A DNA stretch of 64,000 nt from Rhodobacterales bacterium 52_120_T64 (GCA_002162875.1 MABA01000004.1:124001-188000), one strand, 5' to 3'. Counted from the stretch's first letter, positions 46,112 to 55,587 are shown. The notes: generated from the sequence alone by a model not told the origin. Numbers and translations: made by a program.

Positions 46112-47482
46112 TTAATCGTCTATCTGTCCAAAACATTTTTCAATAAACTCTGCAAGATCATCAACTTTATGCACGTCTATGCTGGTTTTGGCGATAGTTT
46201 TCATCCTAGATGGCGCGTAAGCACTGGAAAACCCCAGTTTTTCGGCTTCTTTCAGCCGATTTTCCGGCTGCGAGATCGGCCGGAGAGCGCTCGAAAGACT
46301 GATTTCCCCGAAAACCACCGAATCAGCCGGTAATGCGTGATCCTGCCGTGCCGAGATTAGCGCCGCCGCCACCGCTAGGTCCGCCGCAGGTTCGCTAATC
46401 TTAATGCCACCGGCAATATTCAGATATACATCCATGCCGCCAAATCCGATACCGCAACGCGCCTCAAGCACCGCTAGGATCATCGCCAATCGCCCTGAAT
46501 CCCAGCCTACAACCGTACGCCGAGGTGTCGCGAGCGGAGAGCTTGCCACCAGGGCTTGAATTTCCACCAATACTGGCCGCGTCCCTTCGATTCCCGCAAA
46601 AACGACGGAACCGGAAGTGGGTTTATCTCGTTCGCTAAGGAATAATGCCGAAGGGTTAAGAACCTGTTGCAGCCCGCCGCTAGTCATCTCGAACACACCG
46701 ATTTCGTCCGCCGCACCAAAACGGTTTTTGACGGCACGAAGAATGCGGAACTGGTGGCCGCGTTCACCCTCGAAATAAAGGACAGTATCGACCATGTGTT
46801 CAATCACACGCGGTCCCGCAATCTGACCGTCTTTGGTGACGTGGCCGACAAGAACTACGGAAATACCGCGCCGTTTGGCAAAACTGGTTAACTCGTGCGC
46901 GGCCGCACGGACCTGCGAAACAGAACCAGGCGCGGAACCGACATGATCGGCCCACATGGTTTGGATGGAATCGATGATTACCAGATCTGGGCGCTCGGAA
47001 TCCAGCGTCGTCAAGATATCGCGAAGGTTGGTCTCGGCAGCCAGTTTCACTGGTGCATCTGTCAGATTCAAACGATCTGCGCGCATCCTGATCTGGCTGG
47101 CGGCCTCCTCCCCCGAAACATACAGCACCTTCTTGCCCATTAGTGCAAACGCGGCAGCGGCCTGTAGCAACAGCGTGGATTTGCCAATACCAGGGTCACC
47201 CCCGACCAATATGGCCGATGCAGGAACTAGGCCACCGCCCAAGACGCGGTCCAGTTCCTCTATGCCGAAAAGACTGCGCACCAGCGGCGCGTCTTTGGAC
47301 GCCAGATCCGAAAGTTGCACCCTCTGCCCCTTCGCCGCCCCGAGCGTCTTACCCTTGGGACCAGCTGACAGCGCGACTTCTTCGACAATAGAATTCCACT
47401 CGCCGCACGTCTCGCAACGCCCAGCCCATTTCTTGTGCGCGGCCCCGCAAGCGGAGCAAGTATATGTCGTTGATTTTGCCAT
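46112..47482 (-). CDS. radA: DNA repair protein RadA
   Basis: A RecA-like branch-migration helicase of 456 residues. The N-terminal zinc finger CSACGAAHKKWAGRCETCG is followed by Walker A GGDPGIGKST, Walker B DLVIIDSIQT, the RadA-specific KNRFGAADEIGVF, and a C-terminal Lon-like domain with DVYLNIAGG. The ATG at 47482 is the natural start; the frame upstream to 47752 has no homology. It follows a small membrane protein gene by 14 bp. Confidence 0.95.
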   Translation of the reverse strand: MAKSTTYTCSACGAAHKKWAGRCETCGEWNSIVEEVALSAGPKGKTLGAAKGQRVQLSDLASKDAPLVRSLFGIEELDRVLGGGLVPASAILVGGDPGIGKSTLLLQAAAAFALMGKKVLYVSGEEAASQIRMRADRLNLTDAPVKLAAETNLRDILTTLDSERPDLVIIDSIQTMWADHVGSAPGSVSQVRAAAHELTSFAKRRGISVVLVGHVTKDGQIAGPRVIEHMVDTVLYFEGERGHQFRILRAVKNRFGAADEIGVFEMTSGGLQQVLNPSALFLSERDKPTSGSVVFAGIEGTRPVLVEIQALVASSPLATPRRTVVGWDSGRLAMILAVLEARCGIGFGGMDVYLNIAGGIKISEPAADLAVAAALISARQDHALPADSVVFGEISLSSALRPISQPENRLKEAEKLGFSSAYAPSRMKTIAKTSIDVHKVDDLAEFIEKCFGQIDD

Positions 47483-47496
47483 ATTGATGTCTAGCC

Positions 47497-47811
47497 TTAT
47501 ACCGTCGCGAAGGGCAAGCCGAGGATTAGAACGATTGCGAATATTATTTGGAAAACGGGTAGAACGCGGTTCCAGCGCGTCTCTAAAGTTGCCGCCGTCG
47601 TCGCTGTTGCGGCCAAGGCGAACCCGAGTATTTGGGCCAAGAAAGGCGATACAGCGGAAATAGAGGCCATCCCGAGAATGGTTAATATGGCGACGGCTAT
47701 ATGGGTGTATTGAAGCAGTCCGCGTGCCAAAATGCTTTGGTAAATAGACCACAACAGCGCCACAAAGACTCCGGCCGCGACGGAAATACCGCCCATCAGT
47801 TCAAAAATCAT
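47497..47811 (-). CDS. Small membrane protein of unknown function (104 residues)
   Basis: Three or four hydrophobic helices: MIFELMGGISVAAGVFVALL, HIAVAILTILGMASISAVSP, QILGFALAATATTAA and VFQIIFAIVLILGLPF. I recognise no family. Its ATG overlaps the TGA of the reconstructed full-length pqiA-like gene (ATGA), which shows that the two were translationally coupled before the amber codon arose in the upstream gene. The longer in-frame reading to 48108 is a shadow. Confidence 0.65.
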   Translation of the reverse strand: MIFELMGGISVAAGVFVALLWSIYQSILARGLLQYTHIAVAILTILGMASISAVSPFLAQILGFALAATATTAATLETRWNRVLPVFQIIFAIVLILGLPFATV

Positions 47812-48239
47812 TGCAGCCGCCTCTTGGTTAAATGAGTGATTACCATGGAGCCAAGGACGCAAGCAGTAAACAAATACAATCCCCATGCCGTTTCGAGCCG
47901 ACCAACACCGACGCCCTATGCGCCCACGATATATATTGCGATCAAGAAAACGTCTGCCATCGCCAGTTTTCCGAGGATTTCCAAAGCTAGCAGGGATTTT
48001 CTGGAGAGATGGCCGAAGTGGATTAACGCGGTCGCCGCAACTTTGATCATCGGGGCAATGATGGCAAGGAAGGTGACGAGTACGGCGAGAAAGATGTCCG
48101 CGTCCCACAAGGCTAACACAGCAGAGGCAGTCGAGATTTCATCAAGCGAAAACAACGGTAGCAGTCCCGCGCGGAGCAGGGGAGCGAACCACGCGATGGG
48201 GAACAGGACAAGGAGCGATAGGTTGGCGAGTTTTAGCAT
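47808..48239 (-). pseudogene. PqiA-like membrane protein gene interrupted by an in-frame amber codon
   Basis: The frame from the ATG at 48239 encodes NLSLLVLFPIAWFAPLLRAG, ILGKLAMADVFLIAIYIVGA and then a TAG at 47916-47918 (codon 108). Without that stop the same frame continues 35 codons with clear family sequence, GVGVGRLETAWGLYLFTACV, and ends in a TGA overlapping the next gene. Members usually have a Lys-Gly at this point, so AAG to TAG is a likely single change. The product may be truncated in its last helix, or the stop may be a sequencing error or be read through. The neighbourhood (mlaF, mlaE) supports a role in outer-membrane lipid transport. Confidence 0.75.
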
Positions 48240-48282
48240 AATTTGAGAGCCACAAACTCTACATAAGCGTGTAGCCGGCAAT

Positions 48283-49044
48283 TCACCGCACACTCTCGAT
48301 TGGCCCTTCGGCCCGCGCATTAATAAACTGATCCAGATACGGATCACCGCTGTCGTCAATACCCTCAATCGCCCCCGTCCACTGCACTTTACCGTCGTGG
48401 ATCATCGCCACTTTGTCGGCAATCGCGCGAACGCTCGACATGTCGTGAGTGATGGTCATGGCGGTGGCGCCCATTTCCACCACGATCTCGCGGATCAATT
48501 CGTTGATCACGCCAGACATGATCGGGTCCAGACCAGTGGTTGGTTCGTCAAAGAAAATGATCTCTGGGTCGGCTGCGATGGCCCGCGCCAATCCGACGCG
48601 TTTTTGCATACCGCCTGATAGCTCGGCGGGGAACAGGTCGGCGACTTCGGGTTTCAATCCCACACGGCGCAGTTTTAGGATGGCTAGATCGCGGGCGTCT
48701 GACTTCGACAGGCGGTCGCTACCTTGGCGCAAACGAAAGGCGACGTTGTGCCAGACCGGAAGGCTGTCAAACAGCGCACCGCCCTGAAACAGCATGCCGA
48801 AACGCGAAAGAAACGCATCGTGATTGCCGGAGCTTGCCGGTTTTCCGTCGATCAGGATGTCGCCAGCGCCCGGTTTTATCAGTCCAAGCACACACTTTAA
48901 CAGCACCGATTTTCCAGTGCCGGAGCCACCGATGATGACCATGCTCTCGCCAGTGGTTATATCGAGATCAATTCCAGCCAACACACGTTTGCTACCAAAG
49001 GATTTCTTGACACCGGTTAGGGATATTTTAGGAGTTTCGCTCAT
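48283..49044 (-). CDS. mlaF: Mla phospholipid transport ATP-binding protein
   Basis: Cytoplasmic ATPase of an Mce-type lipid transporter that maintains outer-membrane asymmetry; 253 residues. Walker A GGSGTGKSVLLKCVLGLI, signature ELSGGMQKRVGLARAI and Walker B IIFFDEPTTGLDPIMSGVI match MlaF, including the GMQKR variant. The FQGGALFDSLPVWHNV segment is also typical. It overlaps mlaE by 4 bp. The Mce-domain protein and other Mla parts are not in the window. Confidence 0.92.
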   Translation of the reverse strand: MSETPKISLTGVKKSFGSKRVLAGIDLDITTGESMVIIGGSGTGKSVLLKCVLGLIKPGAGDILIDGKPASSGNHDAFLSRFGMLFQGGALFDSLPVWHNVAFRLRQGSDRLSKSDARDLAILKLRRVGLKPEVADLFPAELSGGMQKRVGLARAIAADPEIIFFDEPTTGLDPIMSGVINELIREIVVEMGATAMTITHDMSSVRAIADKVAMIHDGKVQWTGAIEGIDDSGDPYLDQFINARAEGPIESVR

Positions 49045-49835
49045 CCCGGAAACAACAATTCTGTTAACAGATAATTAACTGACAAGATCAGGATGGAGGC
49101 AGAAACAACTGCATTCGTCGTCGCTTGTCCTACGCCTTGCGCGCCGCGGCCCGAATAATATCCGTGGTAGCAGCCCATCAATCCAAGAATAAACCCGAAT
49201 ACTGCCGCTTTGATTAAGCCCGACGTGACATCCGCAATCACAAGAAAATCCACGGTATTCTGGATGTAAGTCGCCGAATTAAACCCCAATCGCGCCACGC
49301 CGACCAAATAGCCACCCATAACGCCGATTATGTTACCGACCAGCACCAGCAGCGGCATAACCAGCGTTGCGGCAACCACGCGCGGCACGACCAGATACTT
49401 CATAGGGTTGGTCGAAAGCGTAGTTAGGGCATCAATCTGTTCGGTAACGCGCATCGTGCCCAACTCGGCAGCAATGGAGGAAGCGACACGCCCCGCAACC
49501 ATTAATCCGGCTAATACAGGCCCCAATTCGCGTACCATCCCAATGGCAACGATGGATGGCACAACGCTTTCAGCGTTAAAACGCGCACCGCCTGCGTAAA
49601 TTTGCAGCGCCAGTGCGCCGCCGGTGAATAGGGTCGTCAGGCCAACCACGGGGAGTGAGAAATACCCAATGCGTAGCAGTTGAAAACCCAACTCGCGGAA
49701 ATAAAACGGTGAACGCGCTGTGTGCGACAGCGTTGCCCCTGTGAATAACGCCACGCGTCCGACGGAGGCAAGTAACGCCAATGTGGAGCGCCCGATGGAC
49801 GCAAGGAAGCTGTGGAAAAAATTCAATACAATCAT
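49041..49835 (-). CDS. mlaE: Mla phospholipid transport permease
   Basis: Inner-membrane permease of the Mla/Mce system, 264 residues. GALALQIYAGGARFNAESVV, SIVAIGMVRELGPVLAGLMVAGR, and EQIDALTTLSTNPMKYLVVPR are diagnostic; the last includes the coupling-helix region. The ATG at 49835 starts 1 bp after the alr stop; an upstream TTG at 49871 lies within alr. It is followed by mlaF with a 4-bp overlap. Confidence 0.92.
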   Translation of the reverse strand: MIVLNFFHSFLASIGRSTLALLASVGRVALFTGATLSHTARSPFYFRELGFQLLRIGYFSLPVVGLTTLFTGGALALQIYAGGARFNAESVVPSIVAIGMVRELGPVLAGLMVAGRVASSIAAELGTMRVTEQIDALTTLSTNPMKYLVVPRVVAATLVMPLLVLVGNIIGVMGGYLVGVARLGFNSATYIQNTVDFLVIADVTSGLIKAAVFGFILGLMGCYHGYYSGRGAQGVGQATTNAVVSASILILSVNYLLTELLFPG

Positions 49836-49836
49836 G

Positions 49837-50880
49837 CTAGTCTTTGTAGACGCGCTGGTATCTGTTGCCAAGGCTGGTCAGAATTTCGTACCCGATTGTC
49901 CCTGCCGCGTCCGCCAGTACATCTACGGTTTGCGTGGTGTTCAGGATGTCCAGCGAAGCTGGAACTTGTGCCAAATCTGTTACATCAACCGTGATTAGAT
50001 CCATCGAAACGCGGCCAACAATCGGGCAGCGGGTATCGCCAGCGTACAAGCTGGCGTTTGACCCCATCGCACGGATCAGGCCGTCGGCATAACCTCCCGC
50101 CACCGTCGCGATAGTCGATGGGCGGGGTGCAACCCATGTAGCGCCGTATCCGACGCTTTCACCTACAGCGACTGGTCTGGTCTGGATGACTGGCAACGAC
50201 AGCGTTACGACAGGGCGCGCATCCATAAAGGGTTCGCCACCATAAAGCCCGATTCCCGGGCGGGTGATGTCCATATGGTAATCCGCCCCCAGTAGTATCC
50301 CACCGGTGGCGGATAGGCTGCTCTGTTGGCTGGTAAGGGTGGCCGCCATTTCGTTGAAAGCCGTAAGTTGATCCAAATTTTGCGGATGTTCAGGCTCATC
50401 TGCACAGGCCAGATGACTCATGGTTAATACTGGATCAATGGCGGGAAAATGTTCGATAACGGAGACCAGTTCAGGGGACTCCATCCCTAACCGGTTCATA
50501 CCGGAATCGAGTTGCAAGCCATATTCCGCCCCGTGCCGATGCGTCAAATATCGCACTACCTGATCGGCACTGTTGAGCAACGGTGTTAGGTCGAATTCAT
50601 CAAATGCACTCTCGTCGCCCTGCATGTAACCAGAGAAAACAAATATCCGTGCGGTGGGGCCAATAGCTTGGCGCAGCACGACGCCCTCGGCAGCCAGCGC
50701 TACGAAAAACGTTTTTGCACCCGCTTTTTGCAAAGCCCTTCCTACAGGGCCAACGCCCAAACCGTAGGCATTCGCTTTGATAACGGCTCCGGTTTCGACC
50801 GTATTGGCGGACTTTGCGTCCAGTGCGCGCCAGTTGGCGGCGACCGCGCCAAGATCAATCGTCAGCAAAGCACCTGGCAT
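49837..50880 (-). CDS. alr: Alanine racemase
   Basis: PLP enzyme supplying D-alanine for peptidoglycan; 347 residues. The PLP-Lys lies in GAVIKANAYGLGVGPV, and GLQLDSGMNRLGMESPE, ITRPGIGLYGGEP, and VGESVGYGATWVAPRPSTIA (with the partner Tyr) follow. VGRVSMDLITVDVTD is typical of the C-terminal domain. Its start overlaps the dnaB stop by one base and mlaE follows directly. Confidence 0.94.
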   Translation of the reverse strand: MPGALLTIDLGAVAANWRALDAKSANTVETGAVIKANAYGLGVGPVGRALQKAGAKTFFVALAAEGVVLRQAIGPTARIFVFSGYMQGDESAFDEFDLTPLLNSADQVVRYLTHRHGAEYGLQLDSGMNRLGMESPELVSVIEHFPAIDPVLTMSHLACADEPEHPQNLDQLTAFNEMAATLTSQQSSLSATGGILLGADYHMDITRPGIGLYGGEPFMDARPVVTLSLPVIQTRPVAVGESVGYGATWVAPRPSTIATVAGGYADGLIRAMGSNASLYAGDTRCPIVGRVSMDLITVDVTDLAQVPASLDILNTTQTVDVLADAAGTIGYEILTSLGNRYQRVYKD

Positions 50881-52358
50881 TACCCGAAGTCCCCGCCACC
50901 TTGTTGGTAGGATTTCACTAGATTTCCGAAACGTGTGAACTGACCCTCGAACGACAGGTCGACCGTGCCAATAGGACCGTGACGCTGTTTGCCGATAATT
51001 ACTTCGGCTTTGCCCATTAAATTATCCATTTCCTGCTTCCACGTCATCATTTTTTCGACGTCGTGTTCGCCGGGTTTTTCGCGTTCTTTGTAGTATTCCT
51101 CGCGGAACACGAACATCACAACGTCGGCATCCTGCTCGATCGAGCCAGATTCGCGTAGGTCCGACAACATAGGGCGTTTATCTTCACGGGATTCAACTTG
51201 ACGGGAAAGCTGTGAAAGGGCAATCACGGGTATGTTCAACTCCTTCGCAATGGCTTTCAAACCCTGTGTGATTTCCGACACCTCGTTTACACGGCTGTCT
51301 TTGGCCGTCGCGGGGCGAACAAGTTGTAAATAATCCACCATCAGTACATCTAGCCCGTGTTGGCGTTTCAGGCGGCGCGCGCGCGCGGCAAGCGATGAAA
51401 TTGGCAGGGCCGGAGTGTCGTCGATATATAACGGGCAGGCTTCGAGGTCTTTCGCGGCCTCTAGAAAGCGGCGGAATTCCTCTTCGGACATGTCGCCCCT
51501 GCGGATCTGTTCAGACGGGATTTCGGCAGCTTCTGATAGAATACGCGCCGCCAACTGTTCGGATGACATCTCCAGCGAGTAGAAACCGACAACGCCGCCC
51601 TCAATCGCCCCTTCGGTACCGTCAGGCTTGATGCCTTTTTTATAGGCCTTGGCGATATTAAATGCGATGTTTGTCACAAGCGAGGTCTTACCCATCGAAG
51701 GGCGACCAGCCAAAATCAGCAAATCTGAAGGGTGCAATCCGCCCAGTTTTTTGTCCATATCAATCAGGCCAGTGGAAATACCCGACATCCCGCCATCGCG
51801 CAAATATGCAGCATTGGCGACATCAACTGCCGAAGTTAGTGCCCGCAGAAAACTTTGAAACCCGCTGTCAACGTTGCCGGATTCACCCAGCTGGTAAAGC
51901 ATTTGTTCTGCATCAACGATCTGATCTTTCGGCTCGCTTTCGACATCAACCGAGGCCGCTGTTGCGGAAATCTGATCGCCGATCGCCATCAAATCCCGTC
52001 GTATCGCCAGATCATAGATGAGTTGAGCGTAATCCTTGGCAGCGAACAGTGAAATCGAGGCGCCTGCGAGGCGCACCAGATAGGCCGGGCCGCCAAGCTC
52101 CTTAAGACCCTCGTCATCCTCCATGAACGCTTTCAACGTCACGGGGGACGCCAATGCGTTTTTCTGGATGCGGCGGGCGGCTACTTCAAATATCCGGCCA
52201 TGCACGGGGTCGTAAAAATGCCCCTCGTTCACTATTGCTGTCACGCGATCAAAAACATCATTGTTGACCAAAAGTGCACCAAGTAAGGCTTGCTCTGCTT
52301 CGATATTGTGGGGGAGGGCTTGGGCCTCTGAGTCCACATTTATTCCACCATCTGCCAT
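50880..52358 (-). CDS. dnaB: Replicative DNA helicase DnaB
   Basis: Hexameric helicase of the replication fork; 492 residues. It has an N-terminal helical domain beginning about residue 14 (PHNIEAEQALLGALLVNNDV) and a RecA-like C-terminal motor with Walker A AGRPSMGKTSLVTNIA, Walker B DVLMVDYLQLVRP, ALSQLSRQVESREDKRPML and DADVVMFVFREEYY. No intein is present in the P-loop or the other common insertion points. Confidence 0.96.
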   Translation of the reverse strand: MADGGINVDSEAQALPHNIEAEQALLGALLVNNDVFDRVTAIVNEGHFYDPVHGRIFEVAARRIQKNALASPVTLKAFMEDDEGLKELGGPAYLVRLAGASISLFAAKDYAQLIYDLAIRRDLMAIGDQISATAASVDVESEPKDQIVDAEQMLYQLGESGNVDSGFQSFLRALTSAVDVANAAYLRDGGMSGISTGLIDMDKKLGGLHPSDLLILAGRPSMGKTSLVTNIAFNIAKAYKKGIKPDGTEGAIEGGVVGFYSLEMSSEQLAARILSEAAEIPSEQIRRGDMSEEEFRRFLEAAKDLEACPLYIDDTPALPISSLAARARRLKRQHGLDVLMVDYLQLVRPATAKDSRVNEVSEITQGLKAIAKELNIPVIALSQLSRQVESREDKRPMLSDLRESGSIEQDADVVMFVFREEYYKEREKPGEHDVEKMMTWKQEMDNLMGKAEVIIGKQRHGPIGTVDLSFEGQFTRFGNLVKSYQQGGGDFG

Positions 52359-52430
52359 GAGTCGCTCCTTCTAGGCGCGGTTATATATCGAAAAGCACTT
52401 ATCCCCACTATGTGTGTTGTGGGGATAACT

Positions 52431-53063
52431 TCAAATTTTTAACTTAGGTGCCAGCCACTGATAGACCAGTATCGCGCCAATCGTACCAACGGTCGTTCCC
52501 ATTATTACATCGGCCAAGTAATGCGCATCTACGGCCATGCGACTGTACGCTGCAAGCACCGCGAGAGGTAGCAGAATGTATTTAGCGCGTGGAACCAGCA
52601 GAACTATGGCCACTGCAAAGGCAAAGGCTGTCGTCGTGTGGCCTGATGGCCAGCTTGCAAAACTGGATTGAAACACAAACGGGTCAAACCCGAACGGACC
52701 CTCTGTTTCAAATTTGTAAGGACGCGCACGGCCAACAATGCCTTTGACGATCATTGTGAAAATACCGGACAAGGCGACAGCGGCAAAGACATACACGCTT
52801 TGACGCGACAAGCGCTTCCAACGCGGGTTTTCAGGGGTGAAACGGGCGAGGGCGGAAGATACTATCCATAGGCTGATCAACACAATCGCCATCCAGCCAG
52901 AGTTCCCCAGATCCGTAATCGCGAGCCAGATATCGCGCGCGCCGCTGTCTGTTACACGGGTCAGGTGATATATGCGTTCGTCGAGCAGGAAGAAGCTGAT
53001 GAGCGACAACGCAAACCCAAGAGCGCTGTATTTTGCCAATTTTGATTTCGGTAGATGTTTCAT
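52431..53063 (-). CDS. PAP2-family membrane phosphatase
   Basis: A 210-residue protein with about six helices and the three phosphatidic acid phosphatase motifs: KGIVGRARP (the KX6RP type), SWPSGHTTTAFAFA (PSGH) and SRMAVDAHYLADVIMG (SRX5HX3D). Members dephosphorylate lipid phosphates or undecaprenyl pyrophosphate. I prefer the ATG at 53063; the in-frame start at 53099 lacks support. It stands between dnaB and rplI, with small gaps on each side. Confidence 0.88.
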   Translation of the reverse strand: MKHLPKSKLAKYSALGFALSLISFFLLDERIYHLTRVTDSGARDIWLAITDLGNSGWMAIVLISLWIVSSALARFTPENPRWKRLSRQSVYVFAAVALSGIFTMIVKGIVGRARPYKFETEGPFGFDPFVFQSSFASWPSGHTTTAFAFAVAIVLLVPRAKYILLPLAVLAAYSRMAVDAHYLADVIMGTTVGTIGAILVYQWLAPKLKI

Positions 53064-53133
53064 GCGTATCCCATAAAAAAGGTCGCGTACAATTTGCACG
53101 CGACCCTAATGATTTGCAAGCCTGTCGGAGCGT

Positions 53134-53772
53134 TTAGGCTTCCGGCTGATCGTCCTCGTCAGAGGCTTCTTCAGCAGGCGCGTCATTTGCGTCACCACGA
53201 TCATCGTCGTCAGAAGCGGCAGCGCCGATTTCGTCGAACAATTCAGCGATCTCGAATTCAGCTTCGGCTTCAGCAGCAGCAGCAAGATCCGCAATGGACT
53301 CGCCTGTTGCCTGAAGTTCAGCTTCTTCAGCAGAACGCGCGACGTTAACAGTGATTGTTGCTGATACTTCAGGGTGAAGTACAACAGTCATTTCGTGCAG
53401 ACCCAAGTCTTTGATAGGCTTGGCAAGAACGATCTGTTTCTTGTCGATTGTGAAACCGTCTTCAGTCGCTGCATCAGATGCGTCACGACCCGTAACTGAG
53501 CCATAAAGCGAACCAGCGTCGGAAGCGGAGCGAATCACGATGAACACCTGTCCGTCGATTTTCGCAGCCATTGCTTCGGCTTCGCCTTTGGATTCCAGGT
53601 TGTTTGCTTCCAGCTGTACACGCTGTGCTTCAAACGACGCCAAGTTGGCTTTAGTCGCACGAAGCGCCTTGCCCTGTGGCATCAAGAAGTTACGTGCGAA
53701 ACCGTTTTTAACGGAAACAACGTCACCCATTTGGCCTAGCTTGGCCACGCGTTCAAGAAGAACTACTTCCAT
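53134..53772 (-). CDS. rplI: 50S ribosomal protein L9 with long acidic tail
   Basis: Binds 23S rRNA at the base of the L1 stalk. Residues 1 to about 150 are standard L9: [38 protein letters not shown], and the C-terminal domain with [14 protein letters not shown]. The remaining roughly 60 residues are very acidic (for example [15 protein letters not shown] and [12 protein letters not shown]), giving 212 residues against about 150 in E. coli. Such tails are known in Rhodobacterales. It ends the rpsF-rpsR-rplI operon. Confidence 0.95.
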   Translation of the reverse strand: MEVVLLERVAKLGQMGDVVSVKNGFARNFLMPQGKALRATKANLASFEAQRVQLEANNLESKGEAEAMAAKIDGQVFIVIRSASDAGSLYGSVTGRDASDAATEDGFTIDKKQIVLAKPIKDLGLHEMTVVLHPEVSATITVNVARSAEEAELQATGESIADLAAAAEAEAEFEIAELFDEIGAAASDDDDRGDANDAPAEEASDEDDQPEA

Positions 53773-53783
53773 GGTCTTTCTCC

Positions 53784-54011
53784 TTACTTAACAGCGTATG
53801 GCAGAAGCGCGAGGAAGCGGGCGCGTTTGATGGCCCGAGCCAGTTCACGCTGCTTTTTCGCCGACACTGCGGTGATACGGGATGGAACGATTTTACCGCG
53901 TTCAGAGATATAGCGCTGAAGCAGTTTCACGTCTTTATAGTCGATTTTCGGTGCATTGTCGCCCGAGAAAGGACAAGTCTTGCGACGGCGGAAAAATGGT
54001 TTGTTTGCCAT
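53784..54011 (-). CDS. rpsR: 30S ribosomal protein S18
   Basis: 75 residues with [20 protein letters not shown], the [20 protein letters not shown] region and [20 protein letters not shown], all standard. It pairs with S6 on the ribosome and in autoregulation. It lies between rpsF and rplI with short gaps of 16 and 11 bp. Confidence 0.97.
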   Translation of the reverse strand: MANKPFFRRRKTCPFSGDNAPKIDYKDVKLLQRYISERGKIVPSRITAVSAKKQRELARAIKRARFLALLPYAVK

Positions 54012-54027
54012 GATTTATGTTCCTTTC

Positions 54028-54390
54028 TTAATCGCGACGCGGACGGCGAGGACGCTCGTCGCGGCTGTTTTTGGCGATAACTACTGCCGATGGGCCTTCT
54101 TCATGTGCGTCGACTTTGATAGTCATTACGCGCATTACATCTTCGTGCAAACGCATAAGGCGTTCCATCTCCTGAACGGCCTCGGTTGGCGCGTCGGATT
54201 TCACGAAGGCATAGTGGCCTTTGCGGTTTTTGTTAACTTTGTAGGCCATAGTTTTAAGGCCCCAGTATTCCGTATCAACAACTTTGCCGCCGTTGTCGGA
54301 AAGGATAGCGCCGAAGTGCTCTATGAGACCTTCAGCTTGCGCGTTGGACAAGTCCTGACGCGAAATAAATACGTGCTCGTAGAGCGCCAT
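54028..54390 (-). CDS. rpsF: 30S ribosomal protein S6
   Basis: 120 residues starting ALYEHVFISRQDLSNAQAEG, with YWGLKTMAYKVNKNRKGHYA and a basic tail SRDERPRRPRRD. The ATG at 54390 has AGGTGA at 6 bp; a GTG at 54399 is in frame but unneeded. It is the first gene of the rpsF-rpsR-rplI operon and has a leader hairpin 32 bp upstream that may serve in feedback. Confidence 0.96.
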   Translation of the reverse strand: MALYEHVFISRQDLSNAQAEGLIEHFGAILSDNGGKVVDTEYWGLKTMAYKVNKNRKGHYAFVKSDAPTEAVQEMERLMRLHEDVMRVMTIKVDAHEEGPSAVVIAKNSRDERPRRPRRD

Positions 54391-54421
54391 ATTAGTCACC
54401 TATATTTAGACGTGCTTCAAA

Positions 54422-54449
54422 ATGCGGGAGATAACCCTCCGGCCCGCAT
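54422..54449 (-). promoter_or_regulatory. Candidate S6:S18 leader hairpin upstream of rpsF
   Basis: On the minus strand a perfect 7-bp stem ATGCGGG / CCCGCAT encloses a 14-nt loop starting CCGGAGGG. S6:S18-binding leaders known from other bacteria contain a conserved CCG presented by a hairpin upstream of rpsF. The match in position and CCG is suggestive, but the exact consensus was not checked. Confidence 0.45.
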
Positions 54450-54655
54450 ACGAGAGGCCACGTGTGAATGGTTCTCGGAGGAATGGGGCCTTATACGCCT
54501 GTGGCTTAGGTATGCAAGGGGGGAATGCGGCGCTCTGCGCTGATGTATAAGTGATTACCTGCGTATTTCGGAAAAATGTGGGATCGTCAATTCCGACCTG
54601 TAATTTGATTTGCCGCCAAGCTATAGTTTACCCAATTAACAAAAACGAGGGTCAC

Positions 54656-55585
54656 ATGACAAAAGCATTCGTATTCCCCGGTCAAGGGGCGCAATCCATC
54701 GGAATGGGGAAGGCCTTTGCCGATGCATATCCCGAAGCCAAAGCTGTATTTGACGAGGTGGACGAAGCCTTGGGGCAAAACCTTTCGGCGTTGATTTGGG
54801 AAGGTGACATTGCAGAATTAACCCTTACGGAAAACGCCCAACCGGCGTTGATGGCAACATCGATGGCGGCAATGGCGGCGCTTAACGCCGAGGGTGTTCA
54901 GGTGACGGATGCATCTTATGTAGCTGGGCATTCGCTTGGCGAATACTCGGCGCTTTGTGCTGCAGGGGTGTTGTCGCTGGCCGATACAGCGCGATTGTTG
55001 AAAACACGCGGGCAAGCAATGCAGGAGGCCGTTCCTGTCGGTGTCGGCGCTATGGCCGCGCTGTTGGGTCTGGATTTCGCGGCGGCACAAGCTGTTGCTG
55101 CCGAGGCTGCGCAAGGCGAGGTATGCCAAGCAGCTAACGATAACGATCCGGGGCAAGTCGTTGTTTCGGGCCACAAGGATGCTGTTGAACGTGCAGCTTT
55201 GCTGGCCAAGGAGGCGGGCGCCAAACGTGCTGTAATCCTACCCGTCAGCGCTCCGTTTCATTGTTCATTGATGGAACCAGCCGCGCGCGTAATGGAGGCC
55301 GCACTTAAAGAAGTGACCTTCAACACCCCGAACGTTCCTGTGGTTGTTAACGTTCTGGCTGAAGCATGCTCAAACCCCGACGAGCTGCGTGGACATCTTG
55401 TGGCACAGGTTACTGGTTCCGTTCGTTGGCGCGAAAGCGTGCTGTTTATGGCCGCACAAGGCGTTGACGAAATCTGGGAAGTTGGCGCTGGCAAAGCGCT
55501 TTCCGGTATGATCCGTCGTATCAACCGTGAAATTACATGCAAAGCAGTGAATGATCCCGACGGGGCAAAAGCAGCAGGAGAATAA
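54656..55585 (+). CDS. fabD: Malonyl-CoA:ACP transacylase
   Basis: Loads malonyl groups onto ACP for fatty acid synthesis; 309 residues. The N-terminus AFVFPGQGAQSIGMGKAFAD, the active-site Ser in VAGHSLGEYSAL, the Arg region in ARLLKTRGQAMQEA, and the catalytic His in LPVSAPFHCSLM are all present. The ATG at 54656 has GAGG upstream; the in-frame extension to 54551 is not homologous. It starts the fabD-fabG-acpP cluster, 2 bp before fabG. Confidence 0.96.
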   Translation: MTKAFVFPGQGAQSIGMGKAFADAYPEAKAVFDEVDEALGQNLSALIWEGDIAELTLTENAQPALMATSMAAMAALNAEGVQVTDASYVAGHSLGEYSALCAAGVLSLADTARLLKTRGQAMQEAVPVGVGAMAALLGLDFAAAQAVAAEAAQGEVCQAANDNDPGQVVVSGHKDAVERAALLAKEAGAKRAVILPVSAPFHCSLMEPAARVMEAALKEVTFNTPNVPVVVNVLAEACSNPDELRGHLVAQVTGSVRWRESVLFMAAQGVDEIWEVGAGKALSGMIRRINREITCKAVNDPDGAKAAGE

Positions 55586-55587
55586 GA

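Noticed and set aside
47497-48108. Long 203-codon frame covering the small membrane gene
   Set aside because: The upstream half is the antisense-frame shadow of the pqiA-like gene; only the part from 47811 is membrane-protein-like and coupled.
53134-53340. Frameshift at the end of rplI because of the long acidic tail
   Set aside because: The tail is in frame, compositionally uniform and of a type known in Rhodobacterales L9, so it is taken as genuine.
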